From contig NZ_JAHLPU010000071.1 of NCBI RefSeq assembly GCF_018918045.1, positions 1 to 63,628 on the forward strand: 63,628 nt of DNA, written 5' to 3'. The notes beneath the pieces were generated by a model. The model saw nothing but the letters and a program-made list of their open reading frames with translations, was not told where the DNA came from and made no database searches. The position numbers and the translations under genes were made by a program. This document shows, piece after piece, positions 22,300-30,763 of the stretch. Each line of letters starts with the position of its first letter. The first letter of the stretch is position 1. Origin of the DNA: Pseudoflavonifractor sp. MSJ-30 (GTDB taxonomy: Bacteria > Bacillota > Clostridia > Oscillospirales > Oscillospiraceae).

Positions 22300-22334
22300 G
22301 CACCTCCCCCGGAAAGCATTCCCGGAGGAGGTGC
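22300..22334 (-). terminator. Terminator of the foldase gene overlapping the TSUP ribosome binding site
   Basis: GCACCTCC-CCGG arms pair over 12-13 bp, with T6 on the minus strand directly before the TSUP ATG. The 3' arm contains the GGGGAGG ribosome binding site, so folding would hide it. Confidence 0.8.
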
Positions 22335-22345
22335 GATTCATTCAG

Positions 22346-23947
22346 TTATTTGGACTTCAAAACCAGATTGGTGCGGATATAGGAGGTATTGCCCACAGTC
22401 ATATCCAGACCATCTACCAGAGCGTTGTACCAGTTGGTGTAGTCCTCGCTGGTCAGGTCGTTCTTGACCAGGTACTCCCGGTAGGTTTCACCGGACTGGC
22501 CCACGAAGTACATGACATGGTAGCCGTAAGAGGTCTCCACAATGCCGGTGTCGCCGGGCTTGCGGTTCTCGTCGAAGCACCAGTTGTTGAAGGCGCTGAC
22601 CATCTGGCCGGGGTAGACATTCTCGTACAGGCCGCCGTTGTCCTTGGAGCCGGAGTCGGTGGTATTCTCGGTAGCCAGAGCGGCAAAGCTGTCCTCGGTG
22701 GCATCGCCGTCTTCCCAGGTTTGCAGCCATTCTTCGGCCTTTGCCTTGGCGGCAGCCTTCTCCTCATCGGAGTAGGTGGTGGTGCCGTTCTCAGTGGTGC
22801 CGCCCTCGAAGCCTGCCAGAATGTGGCGCACATTCACCAGAGGTGTGCGGTTGTCGGTGCTGGAGCGGTAGTAGACAACGTAGTAGCCGGAGATGGTCTC
22901 CACCTCGTTGCCCTCATCATCGGTGGTGGTAGATGTGTTGGCGATATAGGTCTTGTCGCCGGCCTTCCGGCTGGTATCGCTGATCCACTGGGCAATGACG
23001 GAGTTGACGGAGGTATAGCGGGTGTCGTCCATGGCGGAGCTGGAGGCGGTGGTGTCCGCATTCACATCCAGCGCGGCAATGGCGGCGTCCAGAGCCTCCA
23101 CGGAGTCAATGTTCTCGCCTGCCAGAGCTTTGGCGTCTGCCTCGGCGGCAGCGGCCTTGTCGGCGTTGGAGGCTTCGTCATCCAGATACCGGCTGGCGCT
23201 CAGGTAGTACTGGTTGTAGCTGTAGGAGTTGTAAACGGCGGGGTTCTCATCGTCCTTGGCCTTTACCTGCTCGTCGGTGTAGGTCAGGCCGTTCCGGTAT
23301 TCGGTCTGATAGCCGCTGGCCATCAGATTCACGCGGTAGTATTCCTTATAGGAGTCCAGAGCAGCGCCGTTGCCGTACATGGCTTTCAGATAAGCCTCGG
23401 GCTTGGAGTAGCCATAGACAGAGGCGTACAGAGACAGGGTGGACTCCAGAGAATCCAGCTGAGACTGCTCCGTCTCGCTGAGCGTATGGCCGTTGGCTAC
23501 CGCCTCATTGTAAACGGCGTGGATAGCCCGGGCACTCTGCTCGGCAGAGGTCAGGAAGTAGTCTGCCCAGGTCGTACCGGCGTCTTCGTCAAAGGTCTGC
23601 TGATCCAGTGCCTTGCCGGTATCCAGGCCGTACAGGGCGGCATAGGTGCCGTTCTGGGAGTAGAAGTTGTTTACGGTGTCGATGAAGTAATAGCTCAGCT
23701 CGGCATTGCTCAGGGTGGTGTCGCCCAGCGTCAGGGCCACGGTCTTCTTTTCCCGGGAACCGCTGTTTGTGATGCCGCGCCCAATAAAGATGATGGCAGC
23801 GACTACGACCAGAACAGCCAGGACGGCGGCAAAGGCGATGGTATAGGCCCTGACCTTCTTGTCTTCCTTTTGTTGAGCCAGCTGCTTTTCGGTCAGCTTG
23901 ACATTGGTTTCTTCAGCATGAAGCTTCTTCTTGCTGGATGCACTCAT
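22346..23947 (-). CDS. Membrane-anchored parvulin-type peptidyl-prolyl isomerase (PrsA/SurA-like foldase)
   Basis: 533 aa. Start ATG 23947 (MSASSKKKLHAE) with GAGG 10 nt upstream. A cytoplasmic Lys-rich N-terminus is followed by one transmembrane helix at about 37-58 and a large extracellular part: a SurA_N-like helical region (to about 330), then a parvulin domain with NVRHILAGF near 375, DNGGLYENVYPGQMVSAF near 440 and SYGYHVMYFVG near 475. It helps secreted proteins fold at the outer face. Unlike PrsA it has no lipobox, only a signal anchor. Acidic, Thr/Ser-rich linkers. Confidence 0.88.
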   Translation of the reverse strand: MSASSKKKLHAEETNVKLTEKQLAQQKEDKKVRAYTIAFAAVLAVLVVVAAIIFIGRGITNSGSREKKTVALTLGDTTLSNAELSYYFIDTVNNFYSQNGTYAALYGLDTGKALDQQTFDEDAGTTWADYFLTSAEQSARAIHAVYNEAVANGHTLSETEQSQLDSLESTLSLYASVYGYSKPEAYLKAMYGNGAALDSYKEYYRVNLMASGYQTEYRNGLTYTDEQVKAKDDENPAVYNSYSYNQYYLSASRYLDDEASNADKAAAAEADAKALAGENIDSVEALDAAIAALDVNADTTASSSAMDDTRYTSVNSVIAQWISDTSRKAGDKTYIANTSTTTDDEGNEVETISGYYVVYYRSSTDNRTPLVNVRHILAGFEGGTTENGTTTYSDEEKAAAKAKAEEWLQTWEDGDATEDSFAALATENTTDSGSKDNGGLYENVYPGQMVSAFNNWCFDENRKPGDTGIVETSYGYHVMYFVGQSGETYREYLVKNDLTSEDYTNWYNALVDGLDMTVGNTSYIRTNLVLKSK

Positions 23948-24016
23948 GGTATCATTTCCTCTCGTTTTCATAGGTCTGACGATTCCGCAAAGGTAATTTT
24001 GCAGATAGACCCCGAT

Positions 24017-24045
24017 ATTATAACGGAAAGTTCCGCAGGTTTCAA
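24017..24045 (-). promoter_or_regulatory. SigA promoter of the foldase gene
   Basis: On the minus strand TTGAAA (24040-24045), 17 bp, TATAAT (24017-24022). Confidence 0.8.
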
Positions 24046-24132
24046 GAGGGAAAAAGCTCTTTTCCCGGAAGAAACAAAAAATTTTGAATTTCGGGCAGGA
24101 AAACAGCGGCGGCAGATCGCCGCCGCTGTGGC

Positions 24133-25689
24133 TTAGTAGAAATTCGCTTCGTAGAATTTGGAAGTCTTCTGCAACTCCGCGTTGAGCGCCTCACGGCCCA
24201 ATTGCTCTACAAGGGTCGGCTGCTGAGAGAACAGGTTGACACCCAGCCCCAGTCGATCCCCCTCAATCTGGAAGCCCATGGCCGAGAGCATGGTGGGGAA
24301 CAGGTCCATATGGGAGAAGAGCCGGGTGGAAGGATCCGGCGCATCGGGGGCTACATCTGCGTTGATGAAGCACTCGTAAACCTTACGGTCCGCCATGTCC
24401 GCGCCGGAGACCAGCAGGGTATCCATCCGGGGATGGTCGCCCATGACGACGATCACGGTGTCTTCGTAGAAATCCTGCTCTTTGCACCACTGGATGAAAT
24501 TGGCGGCCTGCCGGTCCGCACATTCCACAATGGAGGCCAGGGGAACGGAATTCTTTTCCTTTTCACACAGACTGCACAGATAGCCGTCCGGGAAATGGGT
24601 ATCAACGGTGAGCATTGTCAGGTTAAAAGGCTCACCGGTCTCGGAAAGCCGCAGCAGCTCTTCCTTGGCAATATCATACAGCACGGAGTCCTCAAAACCC
24701 CACCAGACGTAATAGTCGCTGGGAAGCCGGCCTGTGGAAATGGCAGTTTCGTAATCATAAATATCGTAGTTGCCGTGGCCGGTGAAATAGGTGCGCCGTC
24801 CGCCGAAGCTGGCGTTGGAGCCGCAGAGAAATTCCTGTGTGTAGCCTTTTTCCTGCAGAACGTTGCCGAGTGTCTCCAGATTCGGCGCAAAGCTGGTGCT
24901 GACACCGACTTCCGAGGGATCGGACATGGGGAAGGAGAACGGTACGCCGGAGGTCGTGGCCATGAGTGCCGCGGAGGTCCAGCCGGTGTCAGTGATGGTC
25001 TCCATGCCGCCGAGTTTTCCGCCGGGCGTTGTGCCGAAGGATATGTTGTCATAGGCAAGTTCCGTCAGGTTGGGCATCAGGTTCATATCCTGGAATCCGC
25101 CAGTCTCCCGGGAGCTGTAGGTGACTTCCATGCTTTCCAGATAGAGGCAGATGATGTTCTTGGTTTTGCCCTTAGCGGAGATTTCCACATCGCTGGGACG
25201 GACATAATAGTCTTCGTAAATGGTCGTCTTATCCAGTTGAGCCTTTATGTAGCTGGAGAAGAACAGATTCCGCTCAATGGTATAGCAGGTCACCAGCCAT
25301 GTAAGGACAGGGATCAGCACCGCGATCCAGCGAAACAGATTTCTGCTACGGATGGCGCAGCTGTGTTTCCACGCCGTGATCCGGATGGTAAAATGCAGAC
25401 GGTTGAACTTACGCAGGTAAATGAGGTAGCTTCCATATAGTGCGCACAGGATCAGAACACCGGGCAGACACTGCCGCAGAGCACCCCGGGCAATGCCGGA
25501 ATCTGCACCGTCCAGGGGAGAGGTCAGCGTAAAGATGATTTCCGCAATGCCTACATTCAGTGTTTCGATTTCCCACAGGACGGCGGCCAGCAGGGAAATA
25601 CCCGCGGCGAAAAGGAGAAAGCCAATCAGATCCAGCCACCAGGGGCAGTGTTTTCGTTCTACTTTAGTTTTCACTTTGAAATTCCACAC
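24133..25689 (-). CDS. LTA synthase-like membrane sulfatase-fold enzyme
   Basis: 518 aa. Three or four membrane helices in the first 150 residues, then an extracellular alkaline-phosphatase/sulfatase domain: NIICLYLESMEVTY near 172 holds the first metal Glu, WTSAALMATTSGVPF near 245 the likely nucleophile Thr, and VVMGDHPRMD near 420 the metal-binding Asp-His. The family includes LtaS and OpgB-type phosphoglycerol transferases that build teichoic acid or decorate glycans; which one this is, I cannot say. The GTG at 25689 overlaps the upstream gene by 26 nt; a GTG at 25674 is equally possible. Confidence 0.83.
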   Translation of the reverse strand: MWNFKVKTKVERKHCPWWLDLIGFLLFAAGISLLAAVLWEIETLNVGIAEIIFTLTSPLDGADSGIARGALRQCLPGVLILCALYGSYLIYLRKFNRLHFTIRITAWKHSCAIRSRNLFRWIAVLIPVLTWLVTCYTIERNLFFSSYIKAQLDKTTIYEDYYVRPSDVEISAKGKTKNIICLYLESMEVTYSSRETGGFQDMNLMPNLTELAYDNISFGTTPGGKLGGMETITDTGWTSAALMATTSGVPFSFPMSDPSEVGVSTSFAPNLETLGNVLQEKGYTQEFLCGSNASFGGRRTYFTGHGNYDIYDYETAISTGRLPSDYYVWWGFEDSVLYDIAKEELLRLSETGEPFNLTMLTVDTHFPDGYLCSLCEKEKNSVPLASIVECADRQAANFIQWCKEQDFYEDTVIVVMGDHPRMDTLLVSGADMADRKVYECFINADVAPDAPDPSTRLFSHMDLFPTMLSAMGFQIEGDRLGLGVNLFSQQPTLVEQLGREALNAELQKTSKFYEANFY

Positions 25690-25987
25690 TTACAGAAATA
25701 TTTTTTACAATGACAGCTGTGAAGAAGCCCACCAGGATGGAGCAGAAGAGAATGCAAAGCGTGTATTGCAGGGAGCCTGTGGTGATATCCCGCCGTAAAA
25801 TAACACCCGCGACCTGGCGCAGTTCCTTTCCGGCGAAAACGCTGAGCACATAATTCCAGCCGAGATAACACAGCTTTGTCCCCAAAGAACGGGGAGATAC
25901 CTTCAGCATTCTGCGCATGGCCTCGCAGATCAGCAGGGGAATCAGCAGCAGGTTGCAGAGGGTAATGGTTGCGGAAAACGGATCCAT
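25664..25987 (-). CDS. Small membrane protein, unknown function
   Basis: 107 aa from the ATG at 25987 with AAGGAG 9 nt upstream; the open frame continues far upstream through unrelated sequence. Hydrophobic helices at about 5-22 and 76-98, with a Lys/Arg-rich segment between (RRMLKVSPRSLGTKLCYLGWNY). Its end overlaps the LtaS-like start, so it probably works with or regulates that enzyme. No known family recognised. Confidence 0.65.
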   Translation of the reverse strand: MDPFSATITLCNLLLIPLLICEAMRRMLKVSPRSLGTKLCYLGWNYVLSVFAGKELRQVAGVILRRDITTGSLQYTLCILFCSILVGFFTAVIVKNISVSVEFQSEN

Positions 25988-26162
25988 TGCTTGTACTCCT
26001 TTGTTAAAAAATAAATGCGGGCAGCCTTTACGACACCGCGGGAGAGAATAGGACATAAGGTAGATAATAAGAGATTTCTCGCAAAAGTCAATGCGCTCCT
26101 TTACACATCTTCGACAAAATGACTGAATGTTTACGGAATATTCACATATGGCCAGACAATGC

Positions 26163-26392
26163 AAAAACCCGGAGAACCGAAGTCCTCCGGGCACCCCGCT
26201 TTAGCCGTAACGCATCCAATTATGACCTGCACGAAACGGCAGGTGGGTTGCCGCTCCCGGCGTTCTCTGCTCCCAGCGTCCACCCTACGTCGAAGCGAGG
26301 GCGGGAGGTCTGCAATCCCGCCGGGAAGTCTAACTTCCCAATTCAAAAATGTGGGTCCAAAAGGACACGCCTACGCACCAAGCAGGGAAAGA
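26163..26392 (-). ncRNA. Structured non-coding RNA, possibly 6S RNA
   Basis: On the minus strand, about 210 nt just after the DUF1292 stop. The ends pair in an 8-bp closing stem (CCCTGCTT at the 5' side, 26380-26387, with AAGCGGGG, 26194-26201). Inside are hairpins GTCC/GGAC, GGGAAGT/ACTTCCC, GGCGGGA/TCCCGCC and ACCTGC/GCAGGT. A strong terminator hairpin (CCCGGAG...CTCCGGG, 26168-26191) and T5 follow. One long closed rod with internal loops and a 3' terminator is the 6S layout, and length fits. It lacks the SRP tetraloop and the tmRNA and RNase P signatures. Identity is inference. Confidence 0.5.
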
Positions 26393-26397
26393 AAGAA

Positions 26398-26697
26398 TCA
26401 TTGATCCTCTTCTTCCGTATCGTCTTCCGCGTACAGTTCCTCCATCATGAGATCGTACACTGCCTTCAGTTCCTCCTCGTCCTCAATGGCGGTCAGAAGC
26501 GGCTCGCCATCTTCCTCTGTGGACTTGAGGATGCTGACTTCCAGAGAAAACTCCGCGTCTTCCTCACCGGCATCGGCGGGAATCACGGCCATATAGGTCT
26601 CGCCGTTGTATTCCAACGTGGAGAGAACTTCCAGTTCATATTCCTTGCCGTCCTCATCCACAATGGTAATAAAGTCGGAACCATATTGATCTTCCAT
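26398..26697 (-). CDS. DUF1292 family protein (YrzB-like)
   Basis: 99 aa, very acidic. DFITIVDEDGKEYELEVLSTLEYNGETYMAVIP at residues 8-40 is the DUF1292 signature; the tail is Glu/Asp-rich. AAAGGAG precedes the ATG. In Firmicutes it is usually found beside ruvX and alaS; here only ruvX is in the same region. Function unknown. A candidate structured RNA starts within 10 nt of its stop codon. Confidence 0.92.
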   Translation of the reverse strand: MEDQYGSDFITIVDEDGKEYELEVLSTLEYNGETYMAVIPADAGEEDAEFSLEVSILKSTEEDGEPLLTAIEDEEELKAVYDLMMEELYAEDDTEEEDQ

Positions 26698-26733
26698 AGA
26701 TTGCTCCTTTGTTTCCGGGGTTTTCTTGTCTGT

Positions 26734-26762
26734 ATTCTACAACCGGACGGCCAAAAAATCAA
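26734..26762 (-). promoter_or_regulatory. SigA promoter of the DUF1292 gene
   Basis: On the minus strand TTGATT (26757-26762), 17 bp, TAGAAT (26734-26739). Confidence 0.75.
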
Positions 26763-27062
26763 GAGGAAAAAATCGCGCGCCTTCCGGCATCTTTGCGCCG
26801 GGTGGGAACTTGCGCAGATTATGCCCAGAAAAAAGCGGAAAACCCCGGCCGTTTTCTGGGAATACTACAGAAACGGGACATCATACTTTTTTCACTGTTC
26901 TTGACGAAACGGAAACGGATAAGGCGGAATTTATGGTTTATTAAGAAATTGGGGCTTTCGTTTTCTGAGAAAATATGGTATAGTCTACGGATGATATGAC
27001 GGAAAGTCGTGTCTCTACCCGATTCCCAAGAAAGGCTCGATCCGCGGACGCGCCGCGGCATT
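26763..27062. other. Intergenic region upstream of PBP1A, no gene
   Basis: Holds a possible plus-strand promoter for the PBP1A gene with a good -10 (TATAGT, 26979-26984) and a poor -35 (TTTCGT, 26956-26961), then a leader with CCGCG/CGCGG pairing around 27042-27058. No coding sequence seen. Confidence 0.5.
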
Positions 27063-27075
27063 GGAGGTTATACGC

Positions 27076-29841
27076 ATGGCAAACGAAAAGAAAAGGAGAA
27101 ATAAGAAGGTCCGCCAGGACTGGAATCCCCACTGGACGCTGAAAACGGTCTATACTCTGGGGGGCACGGCGCTGTCTCTGCTGAAGATCGCGTTGGGCGC
27201 CGCTTTGACGGTGGTCCTGATCCTGCTGGTCTGCGGCGTGGTGTTCGTGGGCACTCTGGGAGACTATCTGCAAAATGATATTCTGACGGAAGCCTCGGAC
27301 TGGTCCATTGACGACTACGACCTGGAAAAGACCTCTTTTCTTTATTATGTGGACAGCGGCGGAAATATTCAGCAGCTGCAGCAGATTTATACCACCACGG
27401 ACCGGCAGATCGCCACGCTGGACGAGATCCCGCAGGATCTGATCAATGCTACCGTGGCCATTGAGGACAAGCGGTTTTATGAGCATCAGGGCGTAGACTG
27501 GATCACAACGGTCAAGGCGTGCATGAATATGTTCTTCGGCGGCGACAGCCAGTTCGGCGGCTCCACCATCACCCAGCAGCTGATTAAGAACGTCAGCCAG
27601 GAGAACAGCATTACGGTGCAGCGGAAGGTCATGGAGATATTCCGGGCCCAGATGTTCGAAAAGCAATACGATAAGGACGTCATCATGTATGAGTACCTGA
27701 ACCGTATTTATCTGGGCAAGGGCTGCTACGGCGTCAAGAGCGCTGCCGCCGCCTATTTCGGCAAGGAACTGCAGAGCCTGACCACCGCTGAGTGTGCCAG
27801 CCTGATCAGCATTACCAATAACCCCTCTTTGTTCAACCCATACTCTAAAAAAGTCTTCAAGTACAAGGGCGAAATGCGGGACGGCGCCGGGCGGAACCGC
27901 TACCGTCAGCTGAATGTCCTCTCCGAAATGCTGGCCCAGGGTTATCTGTCCCAGGAGCAGCATGACGAGGCCGTTGCCCAGGAAATGGTCTTCAAGGAGG
28001 GTATCGATCCCCAGGATCGCTGGGCGAACTGTGACAACTGCGGTTATTCCGGCACAGTTTCCACCTTCCACAGCGAGGAGGGACGCTACTACTGCCCGGA
28101 ATGCAATAGCCTGGTGACTGTGAATCAGGATGCCTCTCAGAACGTTTATTCCTGGTTTGTGGACGCGGCCATTCTGGATGTAGCCTCTGACCTGGCGGCG
28201 CAGGACGGCGTGGACTGGGAATCCGCCGGTGAAAAAACCCGGAACTACTATCTGGAGCGGATCCAAAAGGGCGGCTACCATATTTACACCACCCTGGACA
28301 TGGATGTGCAGAATCAGGTGGATGCCGTTTATACGGACCTGTCCAAGATCCCCACCACCCGCAGCACCCAGCAGCTCCAGTCCGCCATTGTGGTCATCGA
28401 CAACCGCACAGGCGATGTGGTGGCCCTGTCCGGCGGTGTAGGGGAAAAGACGGACTTCTTCGCTTATAACAAGGCGACTCAGGCCAAGCTCCAGACGGGT
28501 TCTTCTCAGAAGCCCATATCCGTCTATGCCCCTGCCTTTGAAAAGGGCGGCTTCAGTCCTGCGACGGTCATCAAGGACATGCCCATCATGTACAACGACG
28601 GCACACCTTTCCCCAGAAACGATAACCGGGAATATAACTATGCCAGAACAATCTATTCCGGCATTGTGTCCTCTGTCAACGCGATTTCCGCCAACACCCT
28701 TACGGCCATCGGCGCGGACTATGGCTACAGCTTCGCAAAATACAACTTCGGCCAGGATTCTTTGACCAGCAGCTATTCCCTCAGCAATGGTCAGAGCCTG
28801 TCCGATGTGGGCATAGCCCCTCTGGCGCTGGGCGCGCTGACTGTGGGTTCTACCGTGCGGGAGATGAGCGCGGCCTATGCCACCTTCGCCAACAACGGCG
28901 TCTACCGGGAGGCCAGAACCTATACAAAAGTCTACAACTCCGATGGCCAGATCGTTCTGGACAATACCCAGGACAACCGCCAGATTCTGCGGGAGAAGAC
29001 CGTGGAGTATATGAACTACTGCCTGTACAACGCGGCCAACTACGGCACCGGCGGCGCGGCCATCTTCCCGGGACAGAACATCGCGGGCAAGACCGGCACC
29101 ACATCCAGCAACCGGGACCGCTGGTTCTGCGGCTACACGGGCTATTACACCGCCGCCGTCTGGTGCGGCTACAACCAGCCGGAGCAGATCAACCTGACCG
29201 GCAACTACGGAAATCCCGCCGCAAGACTGTGGAAAATGGTCATGCAGCCCATCCATGATGGCCTGCCCGCCAAGTCCCTCTACAGCGGTGCGGGCTTCCA
29301 GAGCGTGACCGTCTGTCTGGATTCCGGCAAGCTGGCTACAGCCGCCTGCTCCGCGGATATCCGGGGGGTTTCCAGAGTGGCTACCGTGAATTGCTACCCG
29401 GAGGATGCGCCTACGGAATACTGTGACAAGCATGTGACGGTGGACTACTGTGTCACCGGCGGCGGTGTGGCGACGCCTTTCTGCAGCCTGTTCCCGGACG
29501 CGGTTATTGAGACCCGGTCTCTGGTAAAGATGACCCAGAGCGAGGTCGATGAGATCAAATCTGCCATGAATGCCGGCCTGAAGGCGGAGTATTACCAGGA
29601 CAGCTATGTCTATCTGGTGGACGCCGACGGCAACGGCATTGCCTGGAGCGGCTTCCGCGGTAACGCCAACAACGGCATGGATACCCCTTATATCGTCTGC
29701 CCCCTCCACAACCAGCAGGCCTATGAGGATTTTGGCAACCAGAACAACAACGGCGGCAGCAGCGAAGACAACAGCGGCAGCGACAATGGCGATAACGGCG
29801 GCTGGGGCGGAGATGACGGCTCGGACGATCCCATCTGGTAA
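27076..29841 (+). CDS. Class A penicillin-binding protein 1A with inserted CxxC...CxxC motif
   Basis: 921 aa; ATG 27076 has GGAGG 8 nt upstream. A basic cytoplasmic tail and one membrane anchor (about 30-58) precede the GT51 glycosyltransferase domain (catalytic Glu130 in EDKRFYEHQG, QQLIKN, RIYLGKGCYGV). The transpeptidase has Ser476-x-x-Lys479, SAN near 540 and KTG at 672-674. It polymerises and cross-links peptidoglycan. Between the two domains lies a rubredoxin/zinc-ribbon-like insert with CxxC at 319/322 and 340/343. The C-terminal tail is Asn/Gly/Asp-rich and disordered. Insert origin unknown. Confidence 0.94.
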   Translation: MANEKKRRNKKVRQDWNPHWTLKTVYTLGGTALSLLKIALGAALTVVLILLVCGVVFVGTLGDYLQNDILTEASDWSIDDYDLEKTSFLYYVDSGGNIQQLQQIYTTTDRQIATLDEIPQDLINATVAIEDKRFYEHQGVDWITTVKACMNMFFGGDSQFGGSTITQQLIKNVSQENSITVQRKVMEIFRAQMFEKQYDKDVIMYEYLNRIYLGKGCYGVKSAAAAYFGKELQSLTTAECASLISITNNPSLFNPYSKKVFKYKGEMRDGAGRNRYRQLNVLSEMLAQGYLSQEQHDEAVAQEMVFKEGIDPQDRWANCDNCGYSGTVSTFHSEEGRYYCPECNSLVTVNQDASQNVYSWFVDAAILDVASDLAAQDGVDWESAGEKTRNYYLERIQKGGYHIYTTLDMDVQNQVDAVYTDLSKIPTTRSTQQLQSAIVVIDNRTGDVVALSGGVGEKTDFFAYNKATQAKLQTGSSQKPISVYAPAFEKGGFSPATVIKDMPIMYNDGTPFPRNDNREYNYARTIYSGIVSSVNAISANTLTAIGADYGYSFAKYNFGQDSLTSSYSLSNGQSLSDVGIAPLALGALTVGSTVREMSAAYATFANNGVYREARTYTKVYNSDGQIVLDNTQDNRQILREKTVEYMNYCLYNAANYGTGGAAIFPGQNIAGKTGTTSSNRDRWFCGYTGYYTAAVWCGYNQPEQINLTGNYGNPAARLWKMVMQPIHDGLPAKSLYSGAGFQSVTVCLDSGKLATAACSADIRGVSRVATVNCYPEDAPTEYCDKHVTVDYCVTGGGVATPFCSLFPDAVIETRSLVKMTQSEVDEIKSAMNAGLKAEYYQDSYVYLVDADGNGIAWSGFRGNANNGMDTPYIVCPLHNQQAYEDFGNQNNNGGSSEDNSGSDNGDNGGWGGDDGSDDPIW

Positions 29842-29858
29842 GAAAAAGGAGAGAGATC

Positions 29859-30725
29859 ATGCTTTGGATTTCGGATCAATGGAAGGATTATGAGGTTCTG
29901 GATGCCTCTGACGGCGAACGCCTGGAGCGCTGGGGAAACTATATTCTGGTGCGCCCGGACCCTCAGGTCATCTGGAGCACGCCTCACAGCAACCCTATGT
30001 GGAAAAGGCAGGATGCCCGGTATATCCGCTCCTCTACGGGCGGCGGGCACTGGTCGGACCATCATCTGCCGGAGCGCTGGCAGATCAGGTACAAGGACTA
30101 TCTGACCTTCAACGTCAAGCCCATGAACTTCAAGCACACAGGCGTCTTCCCGGAGCAGGCGGCCAACTGGGACTTTATCCGGGAAAAGGTGGCCTCCGCG
30201 GGCCGTCCTGTCCGGGTGCTGAACCTGTTTGCCTATTCCGGCGGCGCCACTCTGGCGGCCGCCGCCGGCGGGGCGGAGGTCTACCATGTGGATGCTTCTA
30301 AGGGTATGGTTGCCTGGGCGAAAGAAAACGCCGCTGCCTCCGGTCTGGCGGACCGGCCCATCCACTGGATCGTGGATGACTGCGGCAAATTCATTCAGCG
30401 GGAGCTGCGTCGTGGCAGAAAATACGACGGCATCATCATGGATCCGCCCAGCTATGGCCGGGGCCCCAGCGGGGAGATCTGGAAGATGGAAACCAGCTTT
30501 TTCCCCTTCCTGCAGCAGACGGCCAGGCTTTTGTCGGATGACCCCCTGTTTGTCATTATCAATTCCTATACGACCGGCCTTGCGCCTTCCGCTGTGAGCT
30601 ACGCCGCCGATGTGGTCTTCGGTCCGGAGCACGGAGGAAAGACGGAAGCAGGGGAGCTTGGCCTTCCTGTAAAGGAGTCCGGACTGGTCCTGCCCTGTGG
30701 CGCGACCGGCAGATGGATGCCCTGA
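29859..30725 (+). CDS. Class I SAM-dependent methyltransferase (RlmI/YwbD-like)
   Basis: 288 aa. VLNLFAYSGGATLAAAAGGAEVYHVDAS at about 120-147 is SAM motif I and the acidic end of strand 2; DGIIMDPPSYGRGP near 190 is the (D/N)PP(Y/F) catalytic motif of base or ribose methyltransferases acting on rRNA. The domain lacks the PUA part of RlmI. AAAGGAGAG before the ATG, 17 nt after the PBP1A gene, so co-transcribed. Substrate unknown. Confidence 0.85.
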   Translation: MLWISDQWKDYEVLDASDGERLERWGNYILVRPDPQVIWSTPHSNPMWKRQDARYIRSSTGGGHWSDHHLPERWQIRYKDYLTFNVKPMNFKHTGVFPEQAANWDFIREKVASAGRPVRVLNLFAYSGGATLAAAAGGAEVYHVDASKGMVAWAKENAAASGLADRPIHWIVDDCGKFIQRELRRGRKYDGIIMDPPSYGRGPSGEIWKMETSFFPFLQQTARLLSDDPLFVIINSYTTGLAPSAVSYAADVVFGPEHGGKTEAGELGLPVKESGLVLPCGATGRWMP

Positions 30726-30763
30726 GTTTGAACTTCAAAGAACCTAGAAAAGAGGATTCATTT

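Noticed and set aside
22331..24136. 601-codon open frame opposite the foldase gene
   Set aside because: Val/Gly-rich shadow product; the minus strand has promoter, start site, anchor helix and parvulin domain.
26163..26392. SRP RNA, tmRNA or RNase P RNA
   Set aside because: It lacks the GGAAGG tetraloop helix of SRP RNA, the tRNA-like end of tmRNA and the conserved GAGGAAAGTCC of RNase P RNA.
26941..29709. 922-codon open frame antisense to PBP1A
   Set aside because: It has no ribosome binding site or domain and mirrors the codon use of the PBP1A gene, whose catalytic motifs are all intact on the other strand.
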